From: Mycosarcoma maydis | Taxonomy: Eukaryota > Basidiomycota > Ustilaginomycetes > Ustilaginales | Direction of reading: 5' to 3' | NCBI RefSeq assembly: GCF_000328475.2 | Contig: NC_026478.1 | Span: 1,426,001-1,490,000 of the forward strand | DNA: 64,000 nucleotides | In this document: piece after piece, positions 18,213-28,313 of the stretch | Position numbering within the stretch: the stretch's first letter is position 1 | How the letters are laid out: every line of letters starts with the position of its first letter | Program-made: the position numbers and the translations under genes | The notes under the pieces: model-generated | The model's input: the letters and a program-made list of their open reading frames with translations, nothing else | Database searches by the model: none | Told to the model about the DNA's origin: nothing

Positions 18213-20131
18213 TCAGGCCTTGCCCATGACAGCTTTGAGCTTGGACATGCCCGATGTCTTGATCGATTTGACCTTCTTCAGGCTGCCGCGGTCCGAACTG
18301 TCTTCTGTGGAGTAGTCGGTGGGGCCTTTCTTCTCAGAACTAACTTGTCTGTTGTGGTCCAAGTTTCCGTTAGCATGGCCGTTTCCGTTCTGAGTACCGT
18401 TGGCCTCCTTGGCTGCCTGATTATCGTGTGAGATGACTGTCTCGGTGTCGGCATCGATGGCCTCTTTTGTTGATGCGTGGGAAGCAATGGGTGCCTCATG
18501 GAATGCATCGTCATCGTCATCCGCTGTAGCTGCAGCTGCAGCTGCAGCATCACCGTTGCCAGCTTGCTCGTCAGCCTGAGCCCCGATACGCTTCTCCACC
18601 TCGGCTGGATCAGCACCACCTTCGATCTCTTCGATCTCTTTCTTGAGCGTTGAAACACAAGCCTTACGGCCGACGACATGCCGAATGACCTCGCCATCCT
18701 TTTGCTTGTAGTTCCAGGTCACGACACCCTGACCATCAATGGTGCCGTCACGGTGGTACACAGTTTTACCACGGAAGTAAGGTTCGTGTTCGAACTGAGC
18801 AACCCGCAGCTTCTTGACAAGAAGATCGCGCTTCTTGACCACCTCCTCGTCCTTGCCCTTGCTCTCACACCACTTTCGCGTAACCTGTTCGTACTCCTTG
18901 GCAAGCTTCATGTAGTTGTTCCAGGTTCGCTTCTTGCCTTCCTCGTCCTTGGTTTGGTCATTTTCGCCTTCTTCTGGCTCGACAAATTCAAACTCGTTGA
19001 CGTTGTAGCCTCCCATATTGGACAAAAGACGCTCCCTGGGCACCAGATCGAGGTCCTCTGGCTTCTTGGTGAACTTGACCTTGCTTCGCACCACGGGGTC
19101 GAGCATGGGACCGAGAAGTTTCCAGATACCCGAGAAAATCCAAGGCGAATTGTGGATGTAGAGCGTGCCGAGCGATTCGGGATAATAAGCCTCGAGACAC
19201 TTGACGATAAACAAGATGCAGTTCCAGTCCATGTTCTTGAGACCGAATCCAGTCAAGTCGAAAAGGAGCACGACCTTGTCATTAGGAGGCTGCATTAGAA
19301 GTCGGAACGACTCCATGGCATAGATGACGTACTTGGACATGGAGGCACCAGGCTGACCCCAAGTAAGATGCTTCTTGACATGGATGTAGCAGATAGGCTG
19401 CTCGTTGTCGGTTGTCCCCATGGCATATGTCTTGCCACTGCGCTGCTGATCCAGAAACTTCTCGATCTTTTCATTGCCCAAATCACCGTTCTCAGCGAGC
19501 TCCTCGACATTGTTGTCAAGACGCCACTTCATGCAACCAGCCATCATGGCAAAGGCACGCGAAACGTCCCACTTTCTGGCTCGGAGGAAACGCAATACGT
19601 CCGTGTCGGGGTTGTCCATCTTGACGAACTTCCAGAACGTGTTTCGGAGCGCAGAGGCACCGTAAGTTTGGAGCAGCTCGTCAAGAGCAGCTTGCTCCTC
19701 GCGAGCCTTGAGTTCATCCTTGGCTTTGTCGTCTTTAGGGATGCCAGCACCTTCTGGACCGGACTTCTTCTCGTCCCAGCCGCCGAGATCGCCTCCATTG
19801 CTCTTTACTTGTCCGTCAGCATTGTCGTCGTCCGAAGCGGTTTCGCAGACTTCTAGGAACTTCAACCAAAGCTCCCGAAGTTTTTCTTCCTGCTCCTGCG
19901 ACAAGTTGCCTGTAACGGAGAGGGGTTTGGAAAGGCGGCTTACGGATGTCAGTAAGTGCAGCTCGCGGGAGGCTAAACTGGGCTGTCTCACTTAGTATCG
20001 TAGAGCAAGGAAGCCCGACACCGCCGTGGAGCAACAGGATCGTGGGTGAAGGAGGGAAACAGGGTGGAGTCGTACTCACCGACATAGCCTTCCTGGATCT
20101 GAACGTCCTTCTGACTGATTTCGGTGACCAT
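18213..20131 (-). CDS. Sec14-like CRAL-TRIO lipid-transfer protein
   Basis: Two exons: 20131-20080 (starts MVTEISQKDVQIQEGYVG) and 19909-18213, joined across a GTGAGT...TTACAG intron; total 582 residues. After an acidic N-terminal part comes a CRAL-TRIO N-lobe (TDVLRFLRARKWDVSRAFAM). The lipid-binding lobe follows, with ICYIHVKKHLTW, VVLLFDLTGFGLKNMDWN, YYPESLGTLYIHNSPWIFSG and a gate region KVKFTKKPEDLDL. A long charged C-terminal extension contains an Ala run encoded by CAGCTG repeats. Family members exchange phosphatidylinositol and other lipids between membranes, and this one should be cytosolic or peripheral. The best yeast match cannot be decided between the Csr1/Pdr17 (SFH) proteins. 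The short first exon is typical of smut genes. Confidence 0.88.
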
Positions 20132-21664
20132 GTTGGAATGTGTGGCGTGCGATTGTCGATCGTTGGTGGTGATGCGATGGGAATCAAATTGACGTGGCGT
20201 TGCGTTTGTTCGAGGAACTGTCTAGAGTCGTGCCTTCCGTTCAGTGAAGCAGGTACGTCCGATGATCAGTTTAAGGGAAGGAGAATCGACATTCACCCAG
20301 CTTAGGCCCATATATATAGTATTTCAAGCTGCAGGAAAACTGGCGGCAACGCGGCTTGCTGCAAGGGAGATCCAAGCCCGCACACTCTCTTGATGGTGGG
20401 GACCGAGATCGAACAAGTTCAAGTTGCTGGACAACGGAGCGGAGGTACGGTAGGCTCCAAGTCTCGCGTAGAGTTCGCTAAGCGCGCCAAGGTGCAGAGT
20501 GAACGGGCCAACGAGCTGCACGCTGCTTATTCGCAATGTTGGCGATGGTCCATGCAGCGGCTGCTGTCACAGAGGACTGTGCGGAGCCGCTGCTGTTTTA
20601 CATGCCCTTGCGTAAACGCAGGGCCCGCTTTGCATCTCGTTCCATGCTGCCAAACAGTGCTTGCGGAAGTTAGTGTGTTTCAATGCGTGAGCCGTGCCAC
20701 TTGCTTGCACATCTTTTCATGGCTCACTTAATTCGAATGCATCATCGGTCACGAGTATCGTCAAGATGGCTAGCTCGAAAATCAGGCTAAAATCATGCAT
20801 GGCGGAGTTGAGTTCTGACCACGAGCCACAGCTCGCGCGGTGTTCAAGCGTGCTCGGCTGCGGAGCTCGAGGTGGGTAAGAAGCAGCGATGACATAACTA
20901 CTGTACATGATATGAGCAGCAATTGGATCTTGCGGTTAGCGAAATCAGCCGAGCCTTGAGAGTGTTACACGTTAGCCAAATGAAATTTGTGATAACTTAG
21001 TTAGGAATGGTTTGAAATACATAAAGTGATCTGAAAAACCAGCAAGATCACGAACCACTGAGTTGAGCTTCTACAGAACAAGTAACGTCGATGCTTGATC
21101 GTCACCAGAGTCTCATAAGGTGTTCAAGGCTGTCAGACTTCCCAAGCTAAAGCTTGGCATGTCACAGTATCTGACTTGAGTCGGATCCAACAGAATCATA
21201 GAACAGGCGACGAGAGCATGGTCTGCGCAAAGAAGCATTGGAAAATATCAAGTCGCCCTTCGCGGTAACAGCTGCTGAGCAGGCAGCCGCGGCTGTGGCT
21301 GTGGCATGAGCAGATCGAAACAGCCGGAGCTTTTTTTCCCCGCATTCCCCAATCTGCGAAAAATATTCACGATTCAGATTTCGAGATCCGCTTGCTTTAC
21401 TCACGACTCACGACTGTGACTCTATCCCCACTTGGCAGAATCCCAGTCACACGAGCGCAAGTCGTGAGTCGTAAGTGTCGAACGTCACCATTAACGCAGC
21501 CGTGCCTTTGACGCCGGTCCACCACTGAGGATGCTTTTCGGTTATGCATCACAAAACAGAAGACAACCTTGTACCCCGCACAATCGTTGCCCTTGTGAGA
21601 CTGCAATAGGTGACATTCACGATTGACGATTTGCACGCACGAGTCAAGAGACAGGGCAGCTTTG
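20132..21664. other. 1.5-kb intergenic region
   Basis: No gene recognised. Contains heptamer-related motifs at 21365-21380, 21400-21415 (ACTCACG variant), 21461-21475 and 21615-21632. ORFs here are short and mostly begin at non-ATG codons. Confidence 0.5.
20310..20318 (-). promoter_or_regulatory. TATA-like stretch upstream of the Sec14-like gene
   Basis: CTATATATATGG on the minus strand, about 180 bp before the ATG at 20131. Possible core promoter. Confidence 0.35.
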
Positions 21665-22870
21665 TTACGTGGGTATTGTCAGGTCGGTCTCTTCCAGCTT
21701 GATAGCCATATCGTCCGAAATCTCGTACCACCAGTTCAGGCAGAGGCAAAGGCCACGGTCGATGGCATCTCGTCCCTCTACATGCACTATCTGCTCGTCC
21801 TGATGTTGCGAAACATGATGGAACCAGCCGCTGGGAAGATAGAGCGTCTCGCCCTCGTGGACGCGAATCTTAAGCGCAGGTAAGGCGTATCCATACTTGG
21901 TTTGTGGAGTGTGTCTTTGAATCGGTGTTTGCTGCTGCGATCGAGTGGAGTTGAGGTCTCGGTGGACGAAGGGTACATTGCGCTCCGCATGTTTCGGCAA
22001 CGTCGGATCGATGGGTATCCATCTTGTTGTTGTGCCCTTTCCGTCCCTCTGCAGTGTCAGCCGCTTTGTATCGTTGCCGTCCGGGCCAAGATCCTTGACG
22101 TACCTATACACGGCGTACTCTTCGTCGTCGCAAAGAAAGCAGCTTTCCGCCGGAGGAAAAACAGTGAATTCCTTCCAGCCTCGAATCACGGTGAAGAGAT
22201 TCTCGTAGTAGTCTCGATGCATCGAGGTGCGAGACGCAGAGGTACCGATCCATATGTTGGTCGCCTCAGGAGCGTACCCGATCGCTTCGGTCGCCCACGT
22301 CAAATCGCTGCGCCTGTCACTGTTGGTGGTCAGTTGGTCCGCGTCTATGCGCGACTCGAGAGCACGCAGAAGGGGGGAAAGATCGCCAAACTCTTGCACG
22401 CTCAGATTTGAATTCTGAGACTGAAGATAGGCGATGGTATCCGCTTTGCCGCATACTTGATTCGATAATCGCTCCAGTAGCTGTGAAAATGGCATGTTCT
22501 CTTCGAGTGGAAGCGCAAACACAGCGCTACCATGCTCGGGATGTATGTTCAAATCGTCCGCCCTGCCATCCGGGGTGATGGCCACCACAACGGCCCGATC
22601 AGGTCCCATGCACGATTCGAGGTGGCTCGTATCCTTCCATTTGGCAACTAGCGGACGATCTTTCATGCAGCCGTCTATTAGCACAGGGACGTGTTGTTCG
22701 ATGATTTCTCGGAATCTCCTTGCAGGAGGAGGTCGTGTCAATCGCAACGGCCAGTCTTGCTTTTGGTCGTCCTGTGCAAAGGGAATGCCCTGCTGCTTGC
22801 GCGACTGAATCGCTCGTTCACGAAGAAGCAGCAGGAAAGGGTCGTCGACATCGCGATCGTGTTCTTCCAT
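21665..22870 (-). CDS. JMJD7: JMJD7-type JmjC oxygenase
   Basis: 401 residues from the ATG at 22870. The frame stays open upstream to 22969, but only from a GTG, so a short upstream exon remains possible. The JmjC/cupin fold is recognised by the Fe(II)-binding pair in TSMHRDYYENLFTVIRGWKE (His-x-Asp), the distal His in LPSGWFHHVSQ, and flanking family motifs (VLIDGCMKDRP, AITPDGRADDL, WIPIDPTLP). Human JMJD7 is a 2-oxoglutarate-dependent lysyl hydroxylase acting on DRG GTPases, and the same motif order is present here. Soluble and probably cytosolic. An insert between the facial-triad Asp and the distal His includes a Gln-rich loop. Catalytic residues look intact. Confidence 0.85.
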   Translation of the reverse strand: MEEHDRDVDDPFLLLLRERAIQSRKQQGIPFAQDDQKQDWPLRLTRPPPARRFREIIEQHVPVLIDGCMKDRPLVAKWKDTSHLESCMGPDRAVVVAITPDGRADDLNIHPEHGSAVFALPLEENMPFSQLLERLSNQVCGKADTIAYLQSQNSNLSVQEFGDLSPLLRALESRIDADQLTTNSDRRSDLTWATEAIGYAPEATNIWIGTSASRTSMHRDYYENLFTVIRGWKEFTVFPPAESCFLCDDEEYAVYRYVKDLGPDGNDTKRLTLQRDGKGTTTRWIPIDPTLPKHAERNVPFVHRDLNSTRSQQQTPIQRHTPQTKYGYALPALKIRVHEGETLYLPSGWFHHVSQHQDEQIVHVEGRDAIDRGLCLCLNWWYEISDDMAIKLEETDLTIPT

Positions 22871-23529
22871 CAGGGCCGCTAGGCTGTCTTGGTCAAATCC
22901 ACCGCTGAGAATGCACGAACAGACGCTTGCTTGAATAGATCTAGATGACAGCAAAAAGAAAGCCGCCACTCGTGACTCTTCGAAACCAGGGTCCAGCTTC
23001 TGATAGCATCAATCGGGATCGGGCAAGGAGATAGAAAAGGCAAGATCAGTCTGAAGTTAACTTATTATATTTGTCAGACAAGACGTAAGACCAACTCGAC
23101 AGAAATCGTTGGAATTTCGAATTCACCATTCGTGATTGACGATATATTCGTGATTGCGACTTATTCGTGATTATGAATTCGTCTTGGGTGTTGGTCGGCA
23201 AATTCAGGGTTCGTGATTGACAGACAGGCAAGCGTGAAGTCGCGTACCTGACGTTCGGCTCTCGTGTTTGGCCGGCTTGTGTCCAGACACTAACTTAATT
23301 CACGATTATTTAACAACCAATCTTTGCATACACGGGCCTCATTCTGTGATTCACAATTCCTTGATTTGCCAGCGATACTCGTGACCGCTACTCCTGACTC
23401 GTGACTCACGACTGTCAGTGCATACACGACCGTATTTGGAGCTTCCAAGACGCAGAGGCAGATAGCACTCACGACTACAGCAAGACACACACACACATCG
23501 CGCGATTCCGAGCCTGACGTTCTCGCAGC
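22871..23529. other. Heptamer-dense intergenic region
   Basis: No gene recognised. This 660-bp divergent region has the densest scatter of heptamer units in the window (23120-23176, 23298-23310, 23345-23355, 23380-23415), mostly imperfect and in both orientations. A CA run lies at 23488-23498. Confidence 0.6.
23120..23176. repeat. Imperfect heptamer cluster
   Basis: Three ATTCGTGATT copies spaced by AT-rich filler. Confidence 0.7.
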
Positions 23530-24396
23530 ATGGATCAGCATGTTGGAACCTCTTCGCCGCTTCCCCGAAGCCACCTCGACGCATCTTGCCAAGCGTCTCT
23601 TACCACCAAGACCAGCATGGCTAACACTTGGCTCGATTCACCACCGTCGATCGTCGCTTCATCAGCGCATACATCCAGCAATCGCAGGCAAGAGTCTCTA
23701 TCGCCGCCCTTCAGGCCGACCTCCGATTCATCATTTGCAGCAATGCAACAACCCATCCTCATGCAGATGAGCACCAGCACCAGTTCCAGCAGCATCGAAA
23801 GCAGCCCATTTCATCAACCATCCTCGCGACGTCTCTTTCACGATACTCCTGCGGCCTCACCTCATCCGCAACTTGCCGCACTAGCCTCGCCAACGCCTTC
23901 GTGCAACTTGCCAGACGAGGTGCGAACACCCACCGCTTCCAGTGCAGACAACGATCAAGACGTCTTTGGCAAGATCGACCACACTCCCCTCCGCCAAGAG
24001 ACACATTCAACGTCACCGCTGCCCAACTCTCGCTCATTGCAAATGGGTGACATGCTAGACCACGTTCTCGATGCAGAGCAGTTTTCGAGGCTGTCGGTTG
24101 GCAACATTATCGCGCCGCAAAGGAACAGCTCCAAGAAGCCGCCAAAGCGACTTCCTACAGATCCGGTCAGCACCACTGCGTCGCCGACTCCCGTCTCAAG
24201 AACTTCGGCGCGCCCTCGATCCACACTCGCATCTATAAACGCGAACAGCAACACAAGCGTTTCCGACGCCCCTGCCATGAGCAGCGATCATGTATCGGAT
24301 CCATTCAAACAGCGATCGTTTCTTTCAACTGAGGAGCTTCCATTGCACGTCAAACACCACATGGCAGCTTTGCAAGAAAGTCCACGGACACACTGA
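23530..24396 (+). CDS. Ser/Pro-rich hypothetical protein, possibly truncated
   Basis: An ORF of 288 codons with an ATG at 23530 and a stop at 24394-24396. It is rich in Ser, Pro, Thr and Gln, with no domain, signal peptide or membrane helix that I recognise. Short conserved-looking stretches such as SLQMGDMLDHVLDAEQFSRL and LSTEELPLHVKHHMAALQ suggest a real protein with small binding motifs. It ends less than 100 bp from the stop of the gag-like gene on the other strand. The reading could therefore be the front of a longer gene cut by insertion of that element. Codon use looks like that of neighbouring host genes. Function unknown. Confidence 0.5.
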   Translation: MDQHVGTSSPLPRSHLDASCQASLTTKTSMANTWLDSPPSIVASSAHTSSNRRQESLSPPFRPTSDSSFAAMQQPILMQMSTSTSSSSIESSPFHQPSSRRLFHDTPAASPHPQLAALASPTPSCNLPDEVRTPTASSADNDQDVFGKIDHTPLRQETHSTSPLPNSRSLQMGDMLDHVLDAEQFSRLSVGNIIAPQRNSSKKPPKRLPTDPVSTTASPTPVSRTSARPRSTLASINANSNTSVSDAPAMSSDHVSDPFKQRSFLSTEELPLHVKHHMAALQESPRTH

Positions 24397-24490
24397 ATGG
24401 CAGACAAGAGAAACTTTTTCATGATGGATCAGTATCTGCATCACGCATATCCTCGATACGCCAGAAGCACTCTCCGGCGTCCAGGCCATG

Positions 24491-25480
24491 TCAATATGGC
24501 TCGCTATCAAAGTCGTTCTCCGACAGCGCCAACACGCCAAAGTCGCAACATAGCTCTGCCATGTCGCTGCCGGGACTAATGCCGAGCTCCCCGAGTTGTC
24601 GCTGAATCGATACACGAGCCGTTGAAATCGTCCTGGTGTCGTCTTGCTGTTTGTTGATGAAGACGCGGAACTCTCCATCGTCTTGTTGCTTCTTTGCAAC
24701 CTGCATACGACGTTTGGCACATTCAACCGAAGTGTGACCTTTCTTCTTGCACGTCTCGCATGGGATCGCTGGACACGTGTATCTGCTGTGGAAGACTCCG
24801 GATTCATCGTATCGGCAGTGGAAGCACCAAGCGGGTCGATTGGGAAATAGGACGATGTATGCCACGCCATTGAAGACAAACCAGCTGGGGATTGAAGCAC
24901 GTGTCTCAAGTGGTACGACACCTTGCTGCGTGAAGAGCTCCAGCAGGACGAGAACGCTGCCCTCGAACTGATTCGATTTAGGGCAGTGGACCGACCAGAT
25001 ATCGAGCACATGGCCGACCTTGCGGATTTGCGGATGTTTCAGGATTGCTCTCTCTACTGCTGGAAGATCGACATCCCGTGGCAGGATTTGGATGCACAGA
25101 GCGACATGGTTGCGATCGGGCATGGCGCTGTTGACAAGCTGTGGGTGCGTGCCGTAATATTCAAAAGTGATTTTGCGGTTACACACTTTGATCACGTCGT
25201 CTTTATTGGCAAAGACGACATCAACAAAGCTGCGGCCACCCTGACAATGAGGGTGTCGAATCTCGAGAGGAGTGAGCTCGTGCTTCTTGCACATCTCAAG
25301 GATGGCTTGGAGCAGCACGTTGCGATAACTCGGCTTGCTCGGTCGGTAACGCGTAATAAATTGCCATCGAACGCCGCCATCAGGAATACCGGTGGTTTCG
25401 AGCTCCAAATGAAGATTTTCGCCGCGGATGGACGGCTCTTCCTCGCGAGAGTACAGCAGATGGTACTTGCACTTGCCCAT
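24491..25480 (-). CDS. Orphan gag/ORF1-like zinc-knuckle protein
   Basis: 329 residues from the ATG at 25480 (the frame is open to 25546, but only from GTG). The protein starts MGKCKYHLLYSREEEPSIRG. Its middle region resembles the RNA-binding part of LINE ORF1 or gag proteins. The C-terminal third holds a cysteine array ending in a classical CCHC knuckle, CETCKKKGHTSVEC, preceded by CFHCRYDESGVFHSRYTC. This composition is seen in retroelement nucleocapsid-like proteins. No reverse transcriptase, endonuclease, LTR or poly(A) tail is found on either side. It is therefore either an isolated, still open remnant or a domesticated gene. The ORF is intact, unlike the copia element next door. Confidence 0.6.
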   Translation of the reverse strand: MGKCKYHLLYSREEEPSIRGENLHLELETTGIPDGGVRWQFITRYRPSKPSYRNVLLQAILEMCKKHELTPLEIRHPHCQGGRSFVDVVFANKDDVIKVCNRKITFEYYGTHPQLVNSAMPDRNHVALCIQILPRDVDLPAVERAILKHPQIRKVGHVLDIWSVHCPKSNQFEGSVLVLLELFTQQGVVPLETRASIPSWFVFNGVAYIVLFPNRPAWCFHCRYDESGVFHSRYTCPAIPCETCKKKGHTSVECAKRRMQVAKKQQDDGEFRVFINKQQDDTRTISTARVSIQRQLGELGISPGSDMAELCCDFGVLALSENDFDSEPY

Positions 25481-25844
25481 TCTGATCTCTTGAGGAGGAG
25501 TGTTGCGTCTAAGTTGGTGTGCAGACAGAGAACAGGTTACGGACACAGCCGAGGAGAGTTCTGGACAGGAACAACTTTGTATTTATGGCAAGGAGACACG
25601 GCCTGAATCGTCAACAGCCTCATCGAGTAACCCTAAGCGCACACCAGATCCAGGGAGGACGAGCTGACACTTCGTCAAAGCTGAGTCGCATGCCATGATA
25701 TGAGGTCAATACTCGGAAAGTCAATCCACATTTTGCGCACGTCTCCGGAAGACGAAGGAGCTAAAGTGCGAGATGTGGGGTTTCGAACGACCGTGAACAG
25801 TAATCGCGAGTGTTACGTTGAACGTCGGCTCTTTCCAGGGTGTC
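25481..25844. other. Flank between gag-like gene and copia element
   Basis: No gene recognised. The bases just before the element end in CTCTTTCCAGG followed by the GTGTC target duplication (25840-25844). Confidence 0.5.
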
Positions 25845-26258
25845 AGTTGAAGATACAATGGTCGACCAAGACCATTTCGGCATAGTCCCTGCGCGATCAA
25901 ACGGAAATTGCGTGCGATTACCCAGGGTTACTCAACCGAAATTAACCGGGGTTACTCAACCGAAATTAACCGGGGTTACTCAACTAAATGTGAGCAGAGA
26001 TGAGATAGCCCTCGCCTACTCTGCAAGAGCCTACCACCGAAAGGCACACAAGCCACGTCCCGCACAGAGCGAAGACGGGAAGGAAAGAGGAGATGGATGT
26101 CCCGAGTCGCAGGACGAGCAGTTCATAAAGACATAAATATGCTCACTTTGTATGTAGTCTCGAGTCCAGAAAATACAAGCGATCTTTTCACCATTTTCTT
26201 CCCTTCATCAAAACTGCCGAGAACCATCACGGGTTTTTCCCCCTAATTATTCTCAAGT
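25845..26258 (+). repeat. 5' LTR of copia element (414 bp)
   Basis: Begins AGTTGAAGATAC and ends CTCAAGT, so the termini are imperfect inverted repeats rather than the usual TG...CA. It contains two full 24-bp direct repeats (25926-25949 and 25950-25973) and the start of a third. Confidence 0.9.
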
Positions 26259-26284
26259 GATTAAGAGTCTGAATTACTCTGCGA
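26259..26284 (+). promoter_or_regulatory. Primer-binding site, half-tRNA type (tRNA-Lys(CUU) suspected)
   Basis: The bases following the LTR (GATTAAGAGTCTGAA and onward) are complementary to a tRNA anticodon arm: the complement reads TTCAGACTCTTAATC, with a CUCUUAA loop (anticodon CUU) and the first base pair of the closing 3' stem. Further bases fit the D-stem side (AGAGT) and D-loop. Drosophila copia is primed by a 5' half of tRNA-iMet cut in the anticodon arm; the same mode with tRNA-Lys is inferred here. Confidence 0.6.
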
Positions 26285-26311
26285 CAGAGTCCACATCAAG
26301 AATTCCAAAAA

Positions 26312-27346
26312 ATGGTTAACACGCGCAGCCGCCACGGGCGCTCACCAAGCTTGGACGATCTCGAATACGAACCAAGCGCTGAAAGCAACACCGAGCAGCA
26401 AACGCGTGAGTACGAACTCCCCGGAAGAACTCCGGGGGTGGACGACAACAACGACGAAACCGACACGGACGATGCCGACAACATCGGCAAGGGCCGTACA
26501 GTGGTCTTCGAGACCGCCGCTGAAACCAGCGGTGAAGACGAACGCCGCGAGGTCGAACCCGTCGTCTCATACCCAAGTATGAGGGAGGTCGCCAAACGAA
26601 TGGTGGCCATTCCGAAACTGACTGTGCGAAACTACCACAATTGGCGCATCATGCTCCTCAACACCATGCGCCTCATCCCGAAAGCCTCGGGCTACATTAA
26701 CGGAACGATCAAGCCTTCCTCCAAGAAATTCAACCGAGAATTCGACAATTGCCTGGTATCTGGTATCCAGCAGACTTTCGCCTTGGATGGGGAGCACAAC
26801 GTGAACTGGGTACTGCTTGAACTAAGCACTAAACACCGCGGCTCGTATCGACTCCTCCAGAAGATCGAAGAAAAGCTCTCAAGCCCCCGCGAACGCGCCA
26901 TGCGCAAAGTGGCACTCATCGGACAGGTCAACAATGAATCAAGATGTACCACAATGACGCCCGCAAGCTTTGCATAGAGCTACGCTCCATCCGTTCAGAA
27001 AGCGTCATCATTGGCAAACCCGCAAGTGATGAATCACTGTACGGGGCGCTGCTACGAGAATGCTTCAAGCACCCACTTTACAAGGAAGTCTGCGCCTCCG
27101 ACCAATCGCTCACATTCGAGAACCTCGCAGACTTGCTCTGCATCCATCAGACCAAATACGAGTCATTGGGCACCGCCATCCAGCCTGGAAATGCCCAGGC
27201 CAGGGTCGCCGAGGTCGACGAAACCCCGGCACAGGCTCACAACGCTGAGGCCAAGCCCGCAAGCAGAGCCCAGAGGAAGAGACAACAGACCTGCCCACGA
27301 TGCGAGCAACGCGGTCATTCGCGACAACAGTGTAAAGCCACTGTCA
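26312..27346 (+). pseudogene. copia gag, frameshifted
   Basis: The gag reading starts at the ATG at 26312 and runs to about 26930 in one frame. It then continues from about 26944 in another frame, so at least one indel is needed. The second part ends with a CCHC zinc knuckle, CPRCEQRGHSRQQC (27292-27333), typical of nucleocapsid. The N-terminal 90 residues are acidic, followed by the conserved gag core (KLTVRNYHNWRIMLLNTM). Confidence 0.85.
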
Positions 27347-28313
27347 TCCTCCCGCCCCCCAGCGAATATCGCAAACGCGTGTTCACAGCGGGGAGCCAGG
27401 TCTTGAAGGCTCCACTTATTGGGGACGCACAGGTTCAGACGGAGGCTACTGACGAAGGTGCACGAGTGACACTAGACCGCGAAGGAGGCCAGATCTATTT
27501 GGCCGATGGCATACCACTGAGGATGGTCAAGAACCGCAAACGCCGGCTGTTCGAATTCCAAGGGGAAACCTGGAAAGAACATGCCCTGGTAGCGTCCCCG
27601 GACCTCTTCATGGGAGTCGAGGAAAATTTTGCAAGCGCAGAAAGAAAACCAAAGCTCACAGCAACGGAGCTGTGGCATGAACGACTCGGCCACCCGGGGT
27701 CGCGACAAGACGAGGAAACTCCTGCAGCTCCCTCAAGAACGAACGAGACATCAAGTTAGATGCCGAGACCCCGACTAACTGCGCCGGGTGCATCCAGGCA
27801 AAGTCCACGAAGGCACGCCATGGCGCCGGCAGCGGGGAACGCGCCGATGCCCCCTTGGATCTTGTCCACATCGACTTGATTATCGATTCTTCTCGGGAAA
27901 CCGAGTTCACTTGCACGTTGGTCGCCGTGGATGACTACAGCAAGTATGTGTACGTCCAGCCGTTAGTTAGTAAGGCGGACGCGTTCCTCGAGCTACAGCG
28001 CATGGTCTCCTTCCTGGAACTCCAGACAGGCAGACAACTCAAGGCACTCAGGTCCGATCAGGGCTCTGAATGGACAAAAGCTGAGGCCCGCATCTGGGCC
28101 AGGGACAAGGGCATTCTCTGGCAAATGACGGTTAGCTACGACTCAAAGCAAAACGGCCGCGTCGAGCGGATGAATCGTTCACTCCAGGAGAAGATGCGAG
28201 CCCTCCTCATCCAGAGAAAACTCCCGGCTCGATTCTGGCCATATGCCCTTCGGAGACGACTCAGGAGGCAGCGCCGGTATCTTCCGATGGCGCCCAGGCG
28301 TCGCGGGAAGTAA
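27347..28313 (+). pseudogene. copia integrase region, protease lost
   Basis: After the knuckle no aspartic-protease D-S/T-G motif is present in any frame; the sequence passes straight to the GAG-pre-integrase motif LWHERLGHPG near 27670. A frameshift lies at about 27700-27760. The integrase core then reads in frame from about 27855, with catalytic Asp (codon at 27873), Asp (28056) and Glu (28164) in D,D-35-E spacing. After KLPARFWPYAL the expected C-terminal integrase segment is missing and the reading becomes basic low-complexity, marking a deletion near 28245. Confidence 0.85.

Noticed and set aside
24923..25606. 227-codon plus-strand ORF
   Set aside because: Antisense to the gag-like gene with its recognisable zinc knuckle; no domain on the plus strand.
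25860..26136. ORF beginning MVDQDHFGIV inside the LTRs (and in the solo LTR)
   Set aside because: Lies wholly within the LTR and is not a known retroelement product; present only because the LTR lacks stops in that frame.
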